Assembly: GCA_946122785.1 (NCBI GenBank)
Contig: CAMGYJ010000006.1
Span: 42,056,066-42,120,065, forward strand
DNA from: Linum tenue
Taxonomy: Eukaryota > Streptophyta > Magnoliopsida > Malpighiales > Linaceae
Direction: 5' to 3'
Length of the DNA stretch: 64,000 nucleotides
Both the position numbers and the translations under genes were made by a program. Of the stretch, positions 1 to 12,639 are shown piece after piece (the stretch's first letter is position 1; every line of letters starts with the position of its first letter). Under the pieces are notes generated by a model, which was given only the letters and a program-made list of their open reading frames with translations, had not been told where the DNA came from and did not search any database.

Positions 1-168
1 TAGATTTCCCTATAAGCTAGACAACCATGGTACGTAGTCAAACCTCTCAAACATTCGAGGGGACAAGAACAGAGCCTTTCGTGCCACCAAATGAGCCAAT
101 CTGTTATCAGTCCTACCAATGAACCGCAGATTCACCCGCAACAATCTCCCAAGGGACCCAATGATCAC

Positions 169-610
169 CTATAGTATGCTTCCAATCTTTGCCTCACAAT
201 GGTCATTAGCATTACATTTGTCAATGAACGTTTTACCATCGCCATGAATTGTAACTTCCGAAATCCCAAGAACATGACAAAGCTGGACACAATCCCGAAG
301 GGCTGGAGCTTCAATTGTGGAAGCATCCTGAATGCCGTCATTAACAAAGCGCACCTGCAGAAGAAGGTCTACCAACATTGTCTATAAACACAAAGCCATC
401 ACATCCATACCCTGAAGAAGAAGTAGCTCCATCAAAGTAAGCTGTGATGGATAAATGAGGTGATGATAGGGAGCGATGAGGAGGATTCTGCCACCCCTGC
501 GCATTTGTTGAGGGAATCATCTGTAGGACTACACGATTGAATTCAACCACTTGATGTTGCCATTGTGTAGGTAAAGAAGAAACATGAATTTGAACATAAC
601 CGAACACCAC
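169..610 (-). pseudogene. LINE RNase H domain remnant
   Basis: Two minus-strand reading frames (610-341 and 378-169) together resemble the RNase H domain found at the end of plant LINE ORF2 proteins. The first carries YFDGATSSSGYGCDGFV, matching the start of the domain with its catalytic Asp. The second continues with a stretch containing EAPALRDCVQLCHVLG, typical of the domain's second half. The frames differ, so at least one frameshift separates them. Confidence 0.7.
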
Positions 611-745
611 AGAGCAACGATTCTTTCATAGTCTCCATAATCCACAAATTATCTGAAGAAGTTTAAAATGTGCCTCATCCGCTACAATAGAATAAAGATT
701 GGTTCGGACAAAAACAGAAAAAAGAGTCTTTGCGCCAACCTATCG

Positions 746-1948
746 TTATGCATTAAGTCCAATTTCAGCCCAGAAACAGCGTGCTAGAGGACAGAAGAAG
801 AAGAAAAGATGTTCCAACGATTCCTGCTTCCTATTGCAGATTGGGTAGACGGGTAGTAGATCCATCCCTCTAATAAACAAAGCCTCCCTGGTTGGTAAAA
901 TTCGATGGCAACATTGCCAGAGGAAGAAAATCAACTTTGGTGGGATCTTTAAGTTCCACAACCATTTCTAAATAAGCCTATCCAGAACATTTACCCAAGG
1001 CTTGTTGTCGATAGTACGAGCTAACTCAAATGCAAGATGATACCTATACTTGAATTCATAAACACCCATTGACGTGTAATGCCAAATCATCCTATCCAGT
1101 AGAGAGGCACGCGGCAAGGGGATAAAATAAATCAATCTTACTGATTCCTCAGTGAAATAATATGGAAGAGCAACAAGATTCCAGGAGCATGAACCCGGAT
1201 CAATGAAGGCTGAAACATAAGCAGGAGTTGGCCGAGTTCTAGATTTCCAAATTGACGAGCAAAGATGAGTACAAGGACCCACCTGTCGTAAACGGTGCTA
1301 GTGAGTGGCCATTCCCAACTTGCCAGCGAAGGCCTTGAGCTAATAAATCTCTACCAAACAGAACGCTCCTCCATCCCCATAAAGGGTTGGATCCAGGTTG
1401 AGCTTGAAGAATGGAATTTTCATAGGAATAGTATTGACCCTTGTAAACCCGAGCCAAATGAGAAAAAGGATCGTGCAATATAGGCCACGCTACCTTGGCC
1501 AACAAAGCTTGATTGAAGCTCTCAAACTCACAAAAACCCAAACCTCATTAATGCTTACTCTGACATAACGTCATCCAAGCAATCCAATGAATTCTCCTTT
1601 GAACATATGTGCCCCCCACCAGAATCGAGCAATATGAGCATCAGTCTTCTTAAAAGCTGCAGCGGCAACCAAAAACAGGTGTGAAATACATTGGGAGAGC
1701 AGTTGCAACCGATTTAAGCAAAGTCTCTTTAGTGGTAGTAGATAACGATCGATGTTTCCAGCCTGCAAAGCATTCGTCATTTTCTCTTCGAAAAACTTAT
1801 AAGTATCCACCTTTGAATGCGCTACCAAAGACCGCAAACCCAAGTACCTATAAAGTAAACCAACCGAACCTATCCCAAGTAACTCACCCAAATCTACCTG
1901 ATCATCATGAGAAAGATTTTGACTGAAGAACACAGCCGATTTATGCAA
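746..1948 (-). pseudogene. LINE ORF2 C-terminal part: RT thumb and zinc-binding domain
   Basis: Four minus-strand frames run in order. 1948-1571 resembles the RT thumb and contains YRYLGLRSLVAHSK. 1541-1239 carries FNQALLAKVAWPIL and PLWGWRSVLFGRDLLAQGLRW, conserved in plant LINE ORF2. 1282-968 follows, and 961-746 carries WNLKIPPKLIFFLWQCCHRILPTR plus a Cys-His set, the RT zinc-binding domain. Breaks between frames show decay. The family normally reads this as one continuous ORF, so this is a pseudogene. Confidence 0.8.
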
Positions 1949-1962
1949 ATTAACCTTTTGCC

Positions 1963-2598
1963 CAATGCAGTCAAAAGCGCGATTCTACCTAGAAGCGGAA
2001 AAGGGGTAAAATCGTAAAACGTAGAATCAAAGCGTAAAAGCGTAAGTTTTTGACGCATACTGAAAAATAACTAAAAATCTATTAAGTAGGACATATGCTA
2101 TGCAAAATATGAATGCACAGAATTTAGATAAGTTAGTAAATACATGTGATTCATGTTTAAAGTAGAGCAACTTATAGCATCTTAATAATAAGTTCGTAAA
2201 CATAAATTTTAACGATAAGCCACTTTTCCCTCTATGCTAATGAATTTGGGAAAACCCTAGTTGGTGAATTAGATTACTCTATTGAAGTATAATGCATCCA
2301 AGTACCTAGTATGTATCTTTTAATCTCAAATGTATCATATTGTTAGTGATTTACTTTAAAAATATACTTTTTATAATTAATTTCATGAAAAGAATACTCA
2401 TGTAGCGAATTAAAAGCGTAAAAACGTAAAGCGTTTTGGTGAACTAGAACCGTAAATTCGTAAGTTTTTAAGTTTTAAAGCGCAATTTAGTCCGATTTTA
2501 TACACTTAAGTTTTTATATGGAAACGAAAGCGTTTTGGTGACCCAAAAGCGTAAAATCGTAAGTTTTTAAGTTTTAAAGCGCGATTTTGACTGCATTG
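1963..2598. mobile_element. hAT-like MITE with 8-bp target duplication
   Basis: A 636-bp non-coding element starts with caatgcagtcaaaa and ends with the exact complement (ttttgactgcattg). It is flanked by the identical 8-mer cttttgcc at 1955-1962 and 2599-2606. Inside, phrases of the form aagcgtaaaatcgtaagttttt recur several times, most clearly in two adjacent copies near the right end (about 2420-2500 and 2530-2595). An 8-bp duplication fits a hAT-type transposase. It interrupts the LINE RT domain. A degraded relative ends near 17029. Confidence 0.8.
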
Positions 2599-2606
2599 CT
2601 TTTGCC

Positions 2607-3306
2607 CACTAATATCCTCAAAATGGTTTAACACTCAAAGAAGAGCTTCACAATCTCGCCAAGAAGCGCGTAGGAACAAATAAGAATCATCCGCAAATAA
2701 AAATGTTAAACCGGAGGAAACCGAGGACCCATCCAGAGTGGATGAAACTCCTGGGAGCTAATAGCATGATGCAACATTACAGTTAAATCTTTAGTACATA
2801 GATAAAAGAGTAAAGCAGACAAAGGGTCTCCTTGCCTCAACCCACGTGTATCATGAAAATAATCTGAAGGAGCCCCATTAACCAAGACTGAAAAAGAAGT
2901 CGTAGTGACACATTATTCTATCCAATTAATCCAAATAGGGGAAGCCCTATCTTACGAATCAAGGCAAAAAGAAAGGGCCACTCACACGACCATAAGTTTT
3001 TTGCATATCAAGTTTAACAACCATGAATTTCTCGCGACCTTGGCGTTTATTCTTGATAAAATGCATCAACTCATGAGCGGCTAAAATATTATCAACAATT
3101 TATCGTTCTTGGACAAAACCATTATGTTCAGGAGATACCAAAGAGGGCAGTAGTGGAGCTAACATGGAGACAATAATTTTGGCGATAACCTTGTAGAGAA
3201 ATTGACACAAGCTAATTGGGTGCAACTGAGAGACACGTTCAACAACATCCACCTTCAGAATCAAAGTTAGCCATGTATGATTAGAATTCTAGAGAAGCTT
3301 ACCGCA
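2607..3306 (-). pseudogene. LINE reverse transcriptase core, frameshifted
   Basis: Reading the minus strand, recognisable RT blocks appear in several frames: FVQER then a stop, then IVDNILAAHELMHFIKNK and KFMVVKLDMQKTYGRV; later LRQGDPLSALLFYLCTKD and FADDSYLF, which corresponds to the catalytic (Y/F)ADD box of LINE RTs. At least two frameshifts and two stops separate the blocks. This is the palm part of ORF2, joined on its 3' side to the MITE at 2598. Confidence 0.75.
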
Positions 3307-4691
3307 CTAAAAGAAAGAGAACATTGCCTTCACCACACTGTCACCGGCAATATGCCAGAAGGATTTGAAAAAATATCCTGTAAAACTGTTTGATCTCGAT
3401 GTCTTCATATAAGCCATCTGAAAGACCTTCCGAATTTCATCAGGAGTTACCTCAGAAACCAATGCCCTGTTCATGTCTGCAGTAACCCGATTAGGTAGGT
3501 GTAGTCTGTCAACGAAATTGTCAATGCGAGCCGCATAGCCCAGAGCGTCACCTTCAGAAGTGAGCAAATGGGAATAGAAATATGCGACTACTCGTTGCTT
3601 GTCCTCTTCCTGAGTAACCGAATGACCAGCAGGATCAAACAGACCTTTAATCATATTCCTACGTCGACAAAGTCTAGTTACCATATGAAAACACCAAGAA
3701 TTCTTGTCCTCGACCTGAAGCCAATTGACCTGAGACTTTTGTTTCCAATATAATTCTTCAGCAGCCCAAGCCGAAGCAAGCTCAGACTTTGCCCTAGTAA
3801 GCTGATTAATATGCTTAGCCGAATTGAAAATTCCTAATTTCGCCCATTGGAAAAGCCGATGGCGAGCCATCTTAGTCCACGTCCACAATTGGTAACTCGG
3901 AGAACCACACACAGGCTCCTGCAATGTCTCCGCAACAATATGTTCTGCCTCCTGATTTGTTCTCCATCTCGCATCAAACATAAAGAACCTCTTATGTGGC
4001 ACTCTATCCATCGACCAGTTGTACTTACTTACTCTATGGTCAGAGCCTTGATATGTTAGATGATGGACATTACTATTTGGCCAAGCCACCAACCAATCCG
4101 AACAGAAAATAAACCTATCTAGACGTATTTGGATGAAAGTTGTAGATCGAGAATGTATATTGGACCAAGTGAATCCAGGACCTGAGAAATCAATATCGAC
4201 AAGCCCCAAATCATCAACAAAAGTTCGACAAGGTTGTGTTCATCAAAGATCAAAATCCCTACCACCCTCTTTTTCATAAGCATGTAAAATATCATTGAAA
4301 TCTCTCACTATCATAAATGGTACTGCTAACAGAAGGCATTAATTGGAAAATAAGCAAATTGACCACGCCTAATAGCATCATCACAACTTAAATAGTCAAA
4401 CACCAGGACATAAGAAATACCATTCATTCGAATTTGCAAAGAAATAAAGTAATAGTCTGAACACAAAAATATCCGAACCCCAAGAAGCTACTAAGCCATC
4501 AGAGGTACCTACTGGATCCACAACCATACAATCAACAAAATCCAAAAACGAAAAACATCATCTACATAGCTACGATTCTTATGAGTGCCACACACTAATA
4601 TTAAAGATGGACTATGAACACGAACAAGTCCTTCAAGCAATTGAATAGTCAAGACAGGACCCAAACCTCGACAATTCCAAGCCATGATCAT
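3307..4691 (-). pseudogene. LINE endonuclease and N-terminal RT region
   Basis: The frame 4691-4509 begins MIMAWNCRGLGPV, the hallmark start of the apurinic/apyrimidinic-type endonuclease in plant L1 ORF2. The long frame 4209-3307 (300 codons) continues with PGFTWSN, then RLDRFIFCSDW and a DHRV box near the end of the endonuclease fold, then the linker leading to the RT domain. The piece between 4509 and 4209 is out of frame. The intact family protein would be one ORF of roughly 1,200-1,400 residues; this copy is broken. Confidence 0.8.
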
Positions 4692-4699
4692 TATTTGTC

Positions 4700-6660
4700 A
4701 CCCTAGGGCCATTCAATATTGGCTACCACCACAGTTCCCAGATTATCCACCAAATCACCCTCACCATGATGCCTCTTAGCAGCAAGTTCAGCTTCAAGAT
4801 CTTCCACATCTATTCCAGCACCTTGATCCTCTGCCTCCCTTTCCGATACAGTTCATTTGGAACAATCAGCTTCCATCTCCTCGTTAGTCAATAACATATG
4901 AAAGCCTGGACGAGGTGGAGGAGCAAAAGTCTCTACGGATAGGAAGTCTTCTTCATCCGAGTGAACCTCTTGAACCAACGCCTTTCCCTTTCCTTTATCG
5001 TTCCCTGAAATCACAGAACGAACATGTGTAGCAAAAACCAAAGGTACCTCAGAGATACGAATTGGCAGTAACACAACTCGAGACGATCGTGACATGGACA
5101 CTGAACCTCTCCCCAACTGATTAGGTGCAGCATAATCAGGGGGTGCTGAACAGTGCCCTAACCATCCGGCTCACCTGTCGTCAGCGCGAGGACCGTCTAA
5201 TGTTGTTAGGGATCAAAATCAACAGGCTGCTCCCCTCGAGGTGGTCGATTCTGAGAGTTGTGTCCACTACAATTACGGGGATGCACCCATGTGAAACGAT
5301 CACACCCACGCCCACGTCGTGGAACGGCCAGATGTCCCGCCGACAGAATCGAGACTTCATCCAACAGAATCCCATGAGGATGCACTAACATTGAACTATC
5401 ATAGATCTTCAACCCCAGCGACGGTGGTGGAAAAGAACAAGTAGTATTACCATGGCCCAGTCTGCCGCAATTGAAACAAAAAAGAGGAAGATATTCATAG
5501 TCTAGTTTGGTCTAGAAGCCTCCCAAATTTTCATTCTGTGCAAATAACTGTGATCTCAGTGGTGCCTCAGCATTGATGAAGACAATTGCCTTAATGAACG
5601 GATCAGATTGTCCAGGATGATCCGCTAGGGATGACAACAAAATCCGGAACCGGGTCCCTACCCGACCCAACCTGGTCAACGCAGGTAAAATCCGTGTTAA
5701 CGGGTTTCAGATCGGGTTTGGGTTTAAACCTGTACACTATTCACTAGGTTGGATTGGGTTTGAGTTTAGGGGTAACTGACCCATGGATACCAGCCCACAC
5801 TTATTTCGTCGCCCTACTCTCCCCAAACCCTACCCTTATTCTAATTTCCTCCAATCTAACTCTTACTACACTTATTCTGTGTGAATTTATTTAGTGTAAG
5901 TCTTATATGTTTGAATTTTCTAGAATGGTGTTTTATATATAGGGAAATTGATATTTGAATTTTATTTTGATAGGAACTTGTTATTATAAATTTCATACCA
6001 CGAAAACCCATGGGTACCCATGAACCCGCGGATATTCAACGAGTTGAGTTGGGTTTGAGTTTTCCGAACCCAATGGGTTTTACTCTAGGTTTTTATGGAT
6101 AAACCCATGGGTTTGGGTTTGGCAAAACCCATCCCAACTCATTACCATCCCTATGATCAGCATAGATACCGATTTGGCGATTCTCCAAACCCTCATCCAA
6201 GTGGTTTGCTAGTTGACGACCAAGACTTAGGGTACAAAATTGCGGTGGGATCTTCATAATGTAAACCACAAATGGAACCCTAGAAAGTTCCCCCAATAGC
6301 CCATCAGTAATTGGTTTCCACGGAAGCAAGTGCAACATCAGGTCTTTAACCGTCCATGGAGAAAGATGAAGAATCCGAATCCGGGCAGCAACAACAGTTA
6401 CGATAAGGTGCCAGAGCCCTCGATCAACCTCATGCACTATGATGTGGTTGTTAGCCGACCCCACATACCATTAGCAATATTTTCAAGCACCGAAGGGGGC
6501 ATTGGATGAGGAGAAAACAAATGCCCAACCAAAGAGACATCAGCCTGCACAAGACCGATGTCCACATCTTCGTCATCAAAATCCACCACCTTATCGACAT
6601 CCATAGGGTCCATACTCGCCACCAGTCTCTGAATCGGATGAACTGAGAACCAATTAAAAA
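4700..6660 (-). pseudogene. LINE ORF1 (nucleic-acid-binding protein) remnant
   Basis: Upstream of the endonuclease on the same strand lie pieces of the plant LINE ORF1 protein. An acidic N-terminus, MDPMDVDKVVDFDDEDVD, sits near 6612. A DUF4283-like domain (6464-6155) contains RILHLSPWTVKDLMLHLLPW. A CCHC zinc knuckle, FCFNCGRLGHGNTTC, lies near 5490-5440, and a low-complexity C-terminal part lies at 5412-4853. The MITE at 5626-6153 splits the region between the DUF4283-like domain and the knuckle. Several frameshifts are present. Confidence 0.7.
5626..6153. mobile_element. hAT-like MITE (TAGGGATG family), copy 1
   Basis: A 528-bp element begins tagggatga and ends ccatcccta, an inverted repeat typical of hAT MITEs. 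The flanking 8-mers are tgatccgc (5618-5625) and tgatcagc (6154-6161), one mismatch apart. The inside is built from many variants of gggtttgggtt and acccgaccc in both orientations and codes for nothing. A related element with a perfect duplication lies at 48029-48505. Confidence 0.85.
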
Positions 6661-6949
6661 TCAGATAAGAAGAACATAAAGGAAATTCCAGAACAAAAGG
6701 GCATAAAACGAAACATGTGAGGAGCAATTATCGCGAACACCATAATTTGAAAAAAAAATATGACCCTTTTCTACCGAGAAATAACTGAGCCTTATATAAA
6801 CCAAATGTGTGGGGGATACCCACAACTCACCAAGGACCCACGATTGAGCAGATCGTGATGCCCATGCACCAAGAACCAAGGAATCAGCGGCGAAATCATC
6901 GTAGTAACCGTCAACAAAGGTAAATGGAGAGTCAAGTGCTCTCCGCATT

Positions 6950-7470
6950 TGTTTTTAGAATAGGACTTGTACTGATGAATTTCTGATTCTTTTTTTGTGC
7001 TTGAGGTGAACCTTATCTATTGGGCTCCTCTTGGCCTCATATGTTAACATTCTCTAATGACTTCCTTCATTTGGGCTCCATAAAATGGATAATCAATTTG
7101 TGATCTTCTGATAATTACCCCTTTGATCATCGTATTTGATCCAAAGATTGATCCAACTTGTCCTTGATTGGATTAAATAAAAACACAAAACAATACCAAA
7201 AAGGCATAAAATGATACTAAAATGCAACCTAGGTCTATTATAAGCATACCGATTAAATAGTTATGAAATCCATACAATATATAGTAAAATGTACTAAAGA
7301 TGTATCGATATAAAGAAATATGAATAAAATATGGAAAGCAAAAAAAATTATAATTTGAGCATTATCACTCATTCTTTTCTGAAATCTCGACTTGTTCCGT
7401 GAGACCTTGGTCTGGAATTTCATCATATCGCTACTGGATTTTTGATCACTCAAACTAAATTTATATGAGA
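6950..7470. other. Intergenic, with an inverted LTR fragment
   Basis: No gene is visible. About 7140-7250, read on the minus strand, resembles the early part of the LTR at 10222-12625: both contain a stretch close to cctaggttg followed by a tract like attgccttttggtat. It is probably a small inverted LTR scrap. Confidence 0.4.
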
Positions 7471-7479
7471 GCTTCTTCA

Positions 7480-8283
7480 ACGGTCTGGCATGGCATATGG
7501 TAAACCCATTTCTACATCGTGCACTAGCGATCAAGTTCTGCAGAGTTCACTGGATTCATCACCTGCTTTTCCATGTCACAGTCTTTACAAGATTATCTTG
7601 GGCGACATTCAGTATCTTAGCTTCACCAGACTGGATATATCTTTCATCTCAAACCATGTTTCCTACTATCAACATCTCCTTTTCTGTTCATTGGCATGAT
7701 GTGAGGATAATTCTTTGTTCCTTGCAGGCTACCATATCTTAAGAATGGGTCTTCAGTCACTCCTCTCAGTCTCTATTCCACGTATATTCTGATGTTTCCT
7801 TTTCTTCTTCACCACACTATCGCAAATCAATAATCCGCTTCACTATTTTTCTTGGTGATAATATGGTTTCTTGGTCCATACAGAAACAGACGGCGGTTGC
7901 TCGGTCATCTATAGAGTGTGAATATTGAGCCCTTGCCACTCTCGCCTCTGAAGTCAATTGGTTTCAAACTTTCATTTCCAAATTTGGTCAGCAACCTTCT
8001 TCCCCTTTGGTTCTATGGTGTGACAATCTTGGTGCAACGTATTTGGCTCACAATCCCGTGTTTCATAATCATTCCAAGCATATGGAATTTGACTTTCATT
8101 TCTTTCGAGACCGAGTCGCCAATAAGAACTCCATGTGCATTAGTTGGCTGCTACTGACTAGTTTGCTTACGTACTCACTAAACATCTCACTGGTACACCA
8201 TTCCAACAATTTTGTTCCAAGTTTCACCTCTCGATGGTTTCACTTGCGGTGGCGTGATAGAACATGTAGTCAGCTTTGCTGAC
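7480..8283 (+). pseudogene. Ty1/Copia RT end and RNase H remnant
   Basis: The plus strand holds the end of a Copia polyprotein in decayed form. One frame contains LYKIILGDIQYLSFTRLDIS, matching the region after the RT palm (usual form: LVGSLQYLTFTRPDIS). A later frame holds LWCDNLGATYLAHNPVFHNH followed by SKHMEFDFHFFRDRV, the RNase H box that includes the conserved CDN. Many stops and frame changes separate them. No integrase or gag remains next to it. Confidence 0.75.
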
Positions 8284-10160
8284 CTTTTTAACATTCTGTT
8301 ACTTTTATGTTCATTAGTCTTAGTAAGTGATTCCACCCACTACACCTTATGAATAACTAAGAATCTGTTACATCTCGTTCTATAAATTCAAAATCTCAAC
8401 AATACAACAAATATGTTATGAAGTACATTTACACAACGTAAAAAAGATTGAAGGAAACGATCCTTCACCAGCCAAGGAGTGCATTGGACCAACCACTCCT
8501 TATCTTTTTCATCTTCAAAAATGATTCAAAAAAATACTAATTACTCTTCTATGACAATCACTTGAGAGGAATAGTGCCATGCCCCTTTCACAATTTTCTC
8601 CAACACCATCAAACTCGGAGGTTTTTCATAAACAACCTCCCAAGGAGACTCAATTTCTCCCTCTTCATAGTTGATTCCACATAGCCAAACTCATCAATCG
8701 GGTTTGTGCCCATAGGATTCTCATCCTCTCATTGCTTTTGTGTGCTTGGAAGTGCAGGGAAAACAAACGGACGAAAGCCGCAGAAACCAGGAATCCCACA
8801 TAAGGCGTAACCCAAATAAGATACAAATGCAAAAGAATATCCCACATTTTCATTGTCCTACCTATTTTTGAAGGTAGTCTTGAAAACTCTAAGAATATTC
8901 ATTTCTCGAGCCCTCTTTTCCTTTAATCCACAACAATGAGGATTTCCTTAGTGGCAAGCCGAGGTTAAATAAACTCGTTCCCCTGCTAATCGCAGGACTA
9001 TGTTTTTTGCTTTTCAAGTTGAAAGCTTTATCGCTACTGTTTGTTGTCCTTTTATTGTTCATCATTTTCGTAAGAAATGACAATTTTGAAAATTTATGCA
9101 ACCAAGAATAAGGGGACAATTAGCATCTTGTATGAACTTCTCTAGTTTTGGATCTACCTCTCCTTCAGCAGTACCAAAATTAGTATTGCCACCCTCTGAT
9201 GTTATAAACTCAGTAACTGTAGCTCCACCCAAGTCATATAACATTGAAGATTACCAAAATCAAGACCATCATTAGCACTCATGGGGTCATCAAAACCCTT
9301 GTTTACCCCAGAATTGTTACCAAGCCATAACTTGGGCTTGGAGTACAACCAGGAGGAGCTGGAGTTACGATAAACCACGAGAAGGCATTGGATGATCAAG
9401 ATGGAGTCTGGAAGGGACTGGTCCAAGCTTGTAAAGTGGCTTGGTTGAACACGGGATGTTGCTGTCGTGGGAAGTATCTTACTTGAGTTTTAAGTTTACT
9501 AGTTTTTGTAGGATTTACATCAAGTTGTTTATTTATTTTTTCTTTCCTTGTTAGTTCAGAACTCGGTAATGCTCAACCTATTTAAAGGGCTTGAATGGCC
9601 TTGTAAACGCAGACTTATTTTGGAGAATATAACCCTACAGTTTGCAAGCAACACGTTGTGTCTTGTGAATTGAGTTTGGAGGATTCTGAACTCGTGAGCT
9701 CAGTATCGATCAAGAACGCGTTGATCATGGTCGGGCACCCATCTTATTTTTTTCGAGCCATTCCCTAGGTGTGGAACTGCAGGACAAACCCTTCCGTAAT
9801 TGCCAACTTCATCACCATCGTGCTCTGTTTGTGTTTCGTTTCTTGGGTTTGAAATCAAGCCTCCGACTGCGCAAGTCTTGAGCTATTTTAGCTCTTATCA
9901 TGTTTGAAGAAGGCAAAAGTTTTTAAAGGAATATCAAGAGGATGGTAGTATCATTCAAAGGTGAAATCATTTATGGAAAGCTTCACCCTATTGTTTTGAG
10001 ACTCTAATACATAATTAGTTGTTGATGCTTTGGTTAAATTCCATGCAATTCTTGCATATTGACGTGGTCAGGAGTCTCTCGTGCTATTGTTGACCTTACA
10101 AGTTTACCTTTTATCAACTACCCAAGATCATGGTTGAGTGATGATTGTAGGTTTCATTGA
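8284..10160. other. Intergenic, no gene recognised
   Basis: Only short frames occur and none resembles a known protein. The part right after the Copia remnant may be its LTR. The sequence cctatttaaaggg at about 9577 resembles an LTR promoter TATA region, with several hundred bases of LTR-like sequence around it, but no paired copy was found. Confidence 0.35.
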
Positions 10161-12625
10161 GTTATACGATTACGAGTAGTGTTTGCTTTAGGACAAGCAA
10201 AGTTGAAGTGTGGGGTATGTCTGATGACGCTCCATATATAGTGTTTATCACACCCATAATTGATACATTTTCCCCTTATATCAATGCATCTTTAGTATAT
10301 TTTCATTTATTTCATACATAAATCATAATTATTCGATCAATGAGCATTTAATAGCCCTAGGTTGTGTTCTTCTATTCTTTTATTGCCTTTTGGTATGTTT
10401 TGGTCCTTTTCAAGTTAAATACAATCTAGAAGGATTTGGATCAAACATTGGATAAAGTTGAAGAACTAGAGGAGCAAAAGAGAAAGCAATTTGGAGTTTT
10501 CATGTTAAAGACGAGGTCCAATGACGAAGAAACCTAATGGAGCTCACAACTAAAGCCCAAAGGGATCCTAATGGAGGAATAATTGACTCAAGATGGAGCA
10601 AGAATTAGTTGTGGTCCATTGTTGAGTCTAGCCGCCACTCTGCATACCTAGCCCAAATCAAGGAGAAAACTTCTGGTTAGGTTACTTATGGGCCAAGGAA
10701 GTCATCCCGAGAAGAAAAAGGGCGTTGGCCTCAGCCGCCACCCAGCCTCTACTCTATCTCTAAGCCCAAAAAAAAGTCCTAGAAGACCTTACTTCGGCCC
10801 TTAGACAGAGAATCCGAGTCCTGGTGGTGTTAGGAAGCTCTGACAAAGTTTTAGGAGGGAGAAACCCTAGTTTACCATATCTCTTGTACTAAAAATAGGT
10901 ATTCGGACTTGGATAGTATAACAATTTTACACTTAGAATCGCCTAAACCTCTATCGGATTTAGGAGAGAATGAGTCCACCATCGATGCCTACCTTATCTA
11001 TGGTGATTTCTTCCTTATCTCGCATGACTAGCTAAACCCTTATTGTTTGGAATGTAAATTCTATGATATGTCACGTAGTGTTTTCTATGAGATAATATGA
11101 TGCCCTAGAGCATCGATGGTCTAGTTCTTTTATGCCTTCTATCTTTCTATTGTGCATTACTATTTGTAATGTTTATATTGCTATAATGAGTTATAGGAAA
11201 CTACTCTTGTGTAGATGCATCATCATTAGGCGTGTATAGTGGGAAGGTACAACCCTATAGGCTCAAATGATGATGATTAATTATTGATGCTTTGATATTT
11301 CAATACCATAGACCATCATTATGGCTCAAGAGACCCACACTTAACGATGTGATGTCTTTATTTCCTTGCGCTTAATTAATTAGTTGGTGACATGAATCGA
11401 AAGCACACATGAGCTAGTTAAACTCCTATCACATGTGATGAAAGCTGGAGTAGGCTTGCCTTAGTTGAAGGGATAGAGTGAAACCAAAGCATTGATGCAT
11501 ATAAGCATCCTATATCAATGAGAAAGTATGCATGCTTATATAAATCATACTTCTTAAGAAACTTAATCTCTTACTTGTTTAAAATCTGTGTGTTTTTTTA
11601 ATCTTTGCTTTAATTAGTTGTTTACTCAAAATTATTAGGGTACCTTAACCCATCGAGTATACTTTTGTTATTCATCTCTCAACACCATAACATAGTTTTG
11701 CGTAGTTACCATTGGAAGACCCTATAGAATTCGATCCTTGACATCTCTAGGATTTAGAACTCGATTTACTTCACTAGTTTTCAACCAAAAACATCCAAGA
11801 GGCATTTCAAAGAGAAGGAGAGGGATCTAGCGGTGTTCTTCAAGCTAAATTGGAGGCAACCATCACCATTGAAGCTAGAATATCAAGTCTAGACATGAAG
11901 TTTGAAGATCTTGAGTTTTAGATTTTATTCTCTCTCCTCTCTATGGAATAATTCACCTTCACTTAGGTTTTGATGAACCGTTAGCATGTTTAGCTTGATT
12001 GAATGATTGTATGAGTACTCTATCTGGATATTCTCTAGTTCATATCCAATATATGCATGTTTTAATAATGATCTATGAGAGAGAAAATCTTATTAAGGAA
12101 ATTAGAGCATCATGGATTGGGAGTAAGGGATTGATAACACGAGAGTGAGTTGATTCTTTGCTTTGTATTGTGCGGGAACCTCACTCAATAGAGGGGTCTA
12201 GTGCCAAACACCTTGATCGGTTGTTTTAGAGAAGGTTATGGCCCTATAAGCAAACGAATCAAGAGGGCCTTGATTGCTCGAATAGAGATTCAAGGTCTAG
12301 TCAAGAATTATTCGCATCATGAATGAAGAATAAATTAAATTAAGTTAGAGAATCATCAATCTTTGATCTAGTTAGTAGCTAGGGGGAATCAATGCCTAAG
12401 TGAACTCCCAACTTGTAATTAGTTAGTGTAGTGGTTAGAGTAGTTTAGCTAGTTTAGTTTATTAATCTAAAATCTTGTGTGGCTAGATAACAAACCGAAG
12501 TGGAGTAACGATACACCTAGCTAGAGATCTAGGTTTCAATAATTTTATTACTTTACTTCCACTATACTACACCCGATTGTTGGTTATAATTGGCTTCGAT
12601 TGGGAGAGTAGCTTAGAGCGAGTCA
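10160..12625 (+). mobile_element. Gypsy (Athila-like) 3' end and LTR
   Basis: At 10180-10221 the sequence tttaggacaagcaaag followed by aagtgtggggta looks like the purine-rich end of an Athila-type internal region. The probable LTR starts tgatgacgctcc at 10222 and ends gcgagtca at 12625. Its last 150 bases follow the plan of the clearer Athila LTRs in this window: gctagataac, then an aagt-gg-gta phrase, then ctatactacaccc, then gagtca. No coding sequence remains. At 2.4 kb it is long for one LTR, so it may hold a further nested piece. Confidence 0.5.
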
Positions 12626-12639
12626 CTTGTGTCGAGGAT

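Larger units (their letters stand above)
1..6730 (-). mobile_element. L1-type LINE, degraded, 3' end cut by window edge
   Basis: A non-LTR retrotransposon lies on the minus strand in the order ORF1 (about 6640-4700), endonuclease (4691-3800), reverse transcriptase (3500-1570), RT zinc-binding domain (1541-746) and RNase H (610-169). Every part shows frameshifts or stops, so it is a dead copy. Two MITEs (1963-2598 and 5626-6153) split it and fall inside former coding sequence, so they arrived later. The order of domains with a terminal RNase H is that of plant L1 elements. The window starts inside the RNase H end, so the 3' tail is not visible. No target duplication of the LINE itself can be identified. 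Confidence 0.85.

Noticed and set aside
6661..6948. 95-codon minus-strand frame upstream of LINE 1 ORF1 as an extra gene
   Set aside because: No resemblance to known proteins; composition is hydrophobic and position fits the LINE 5' leader.
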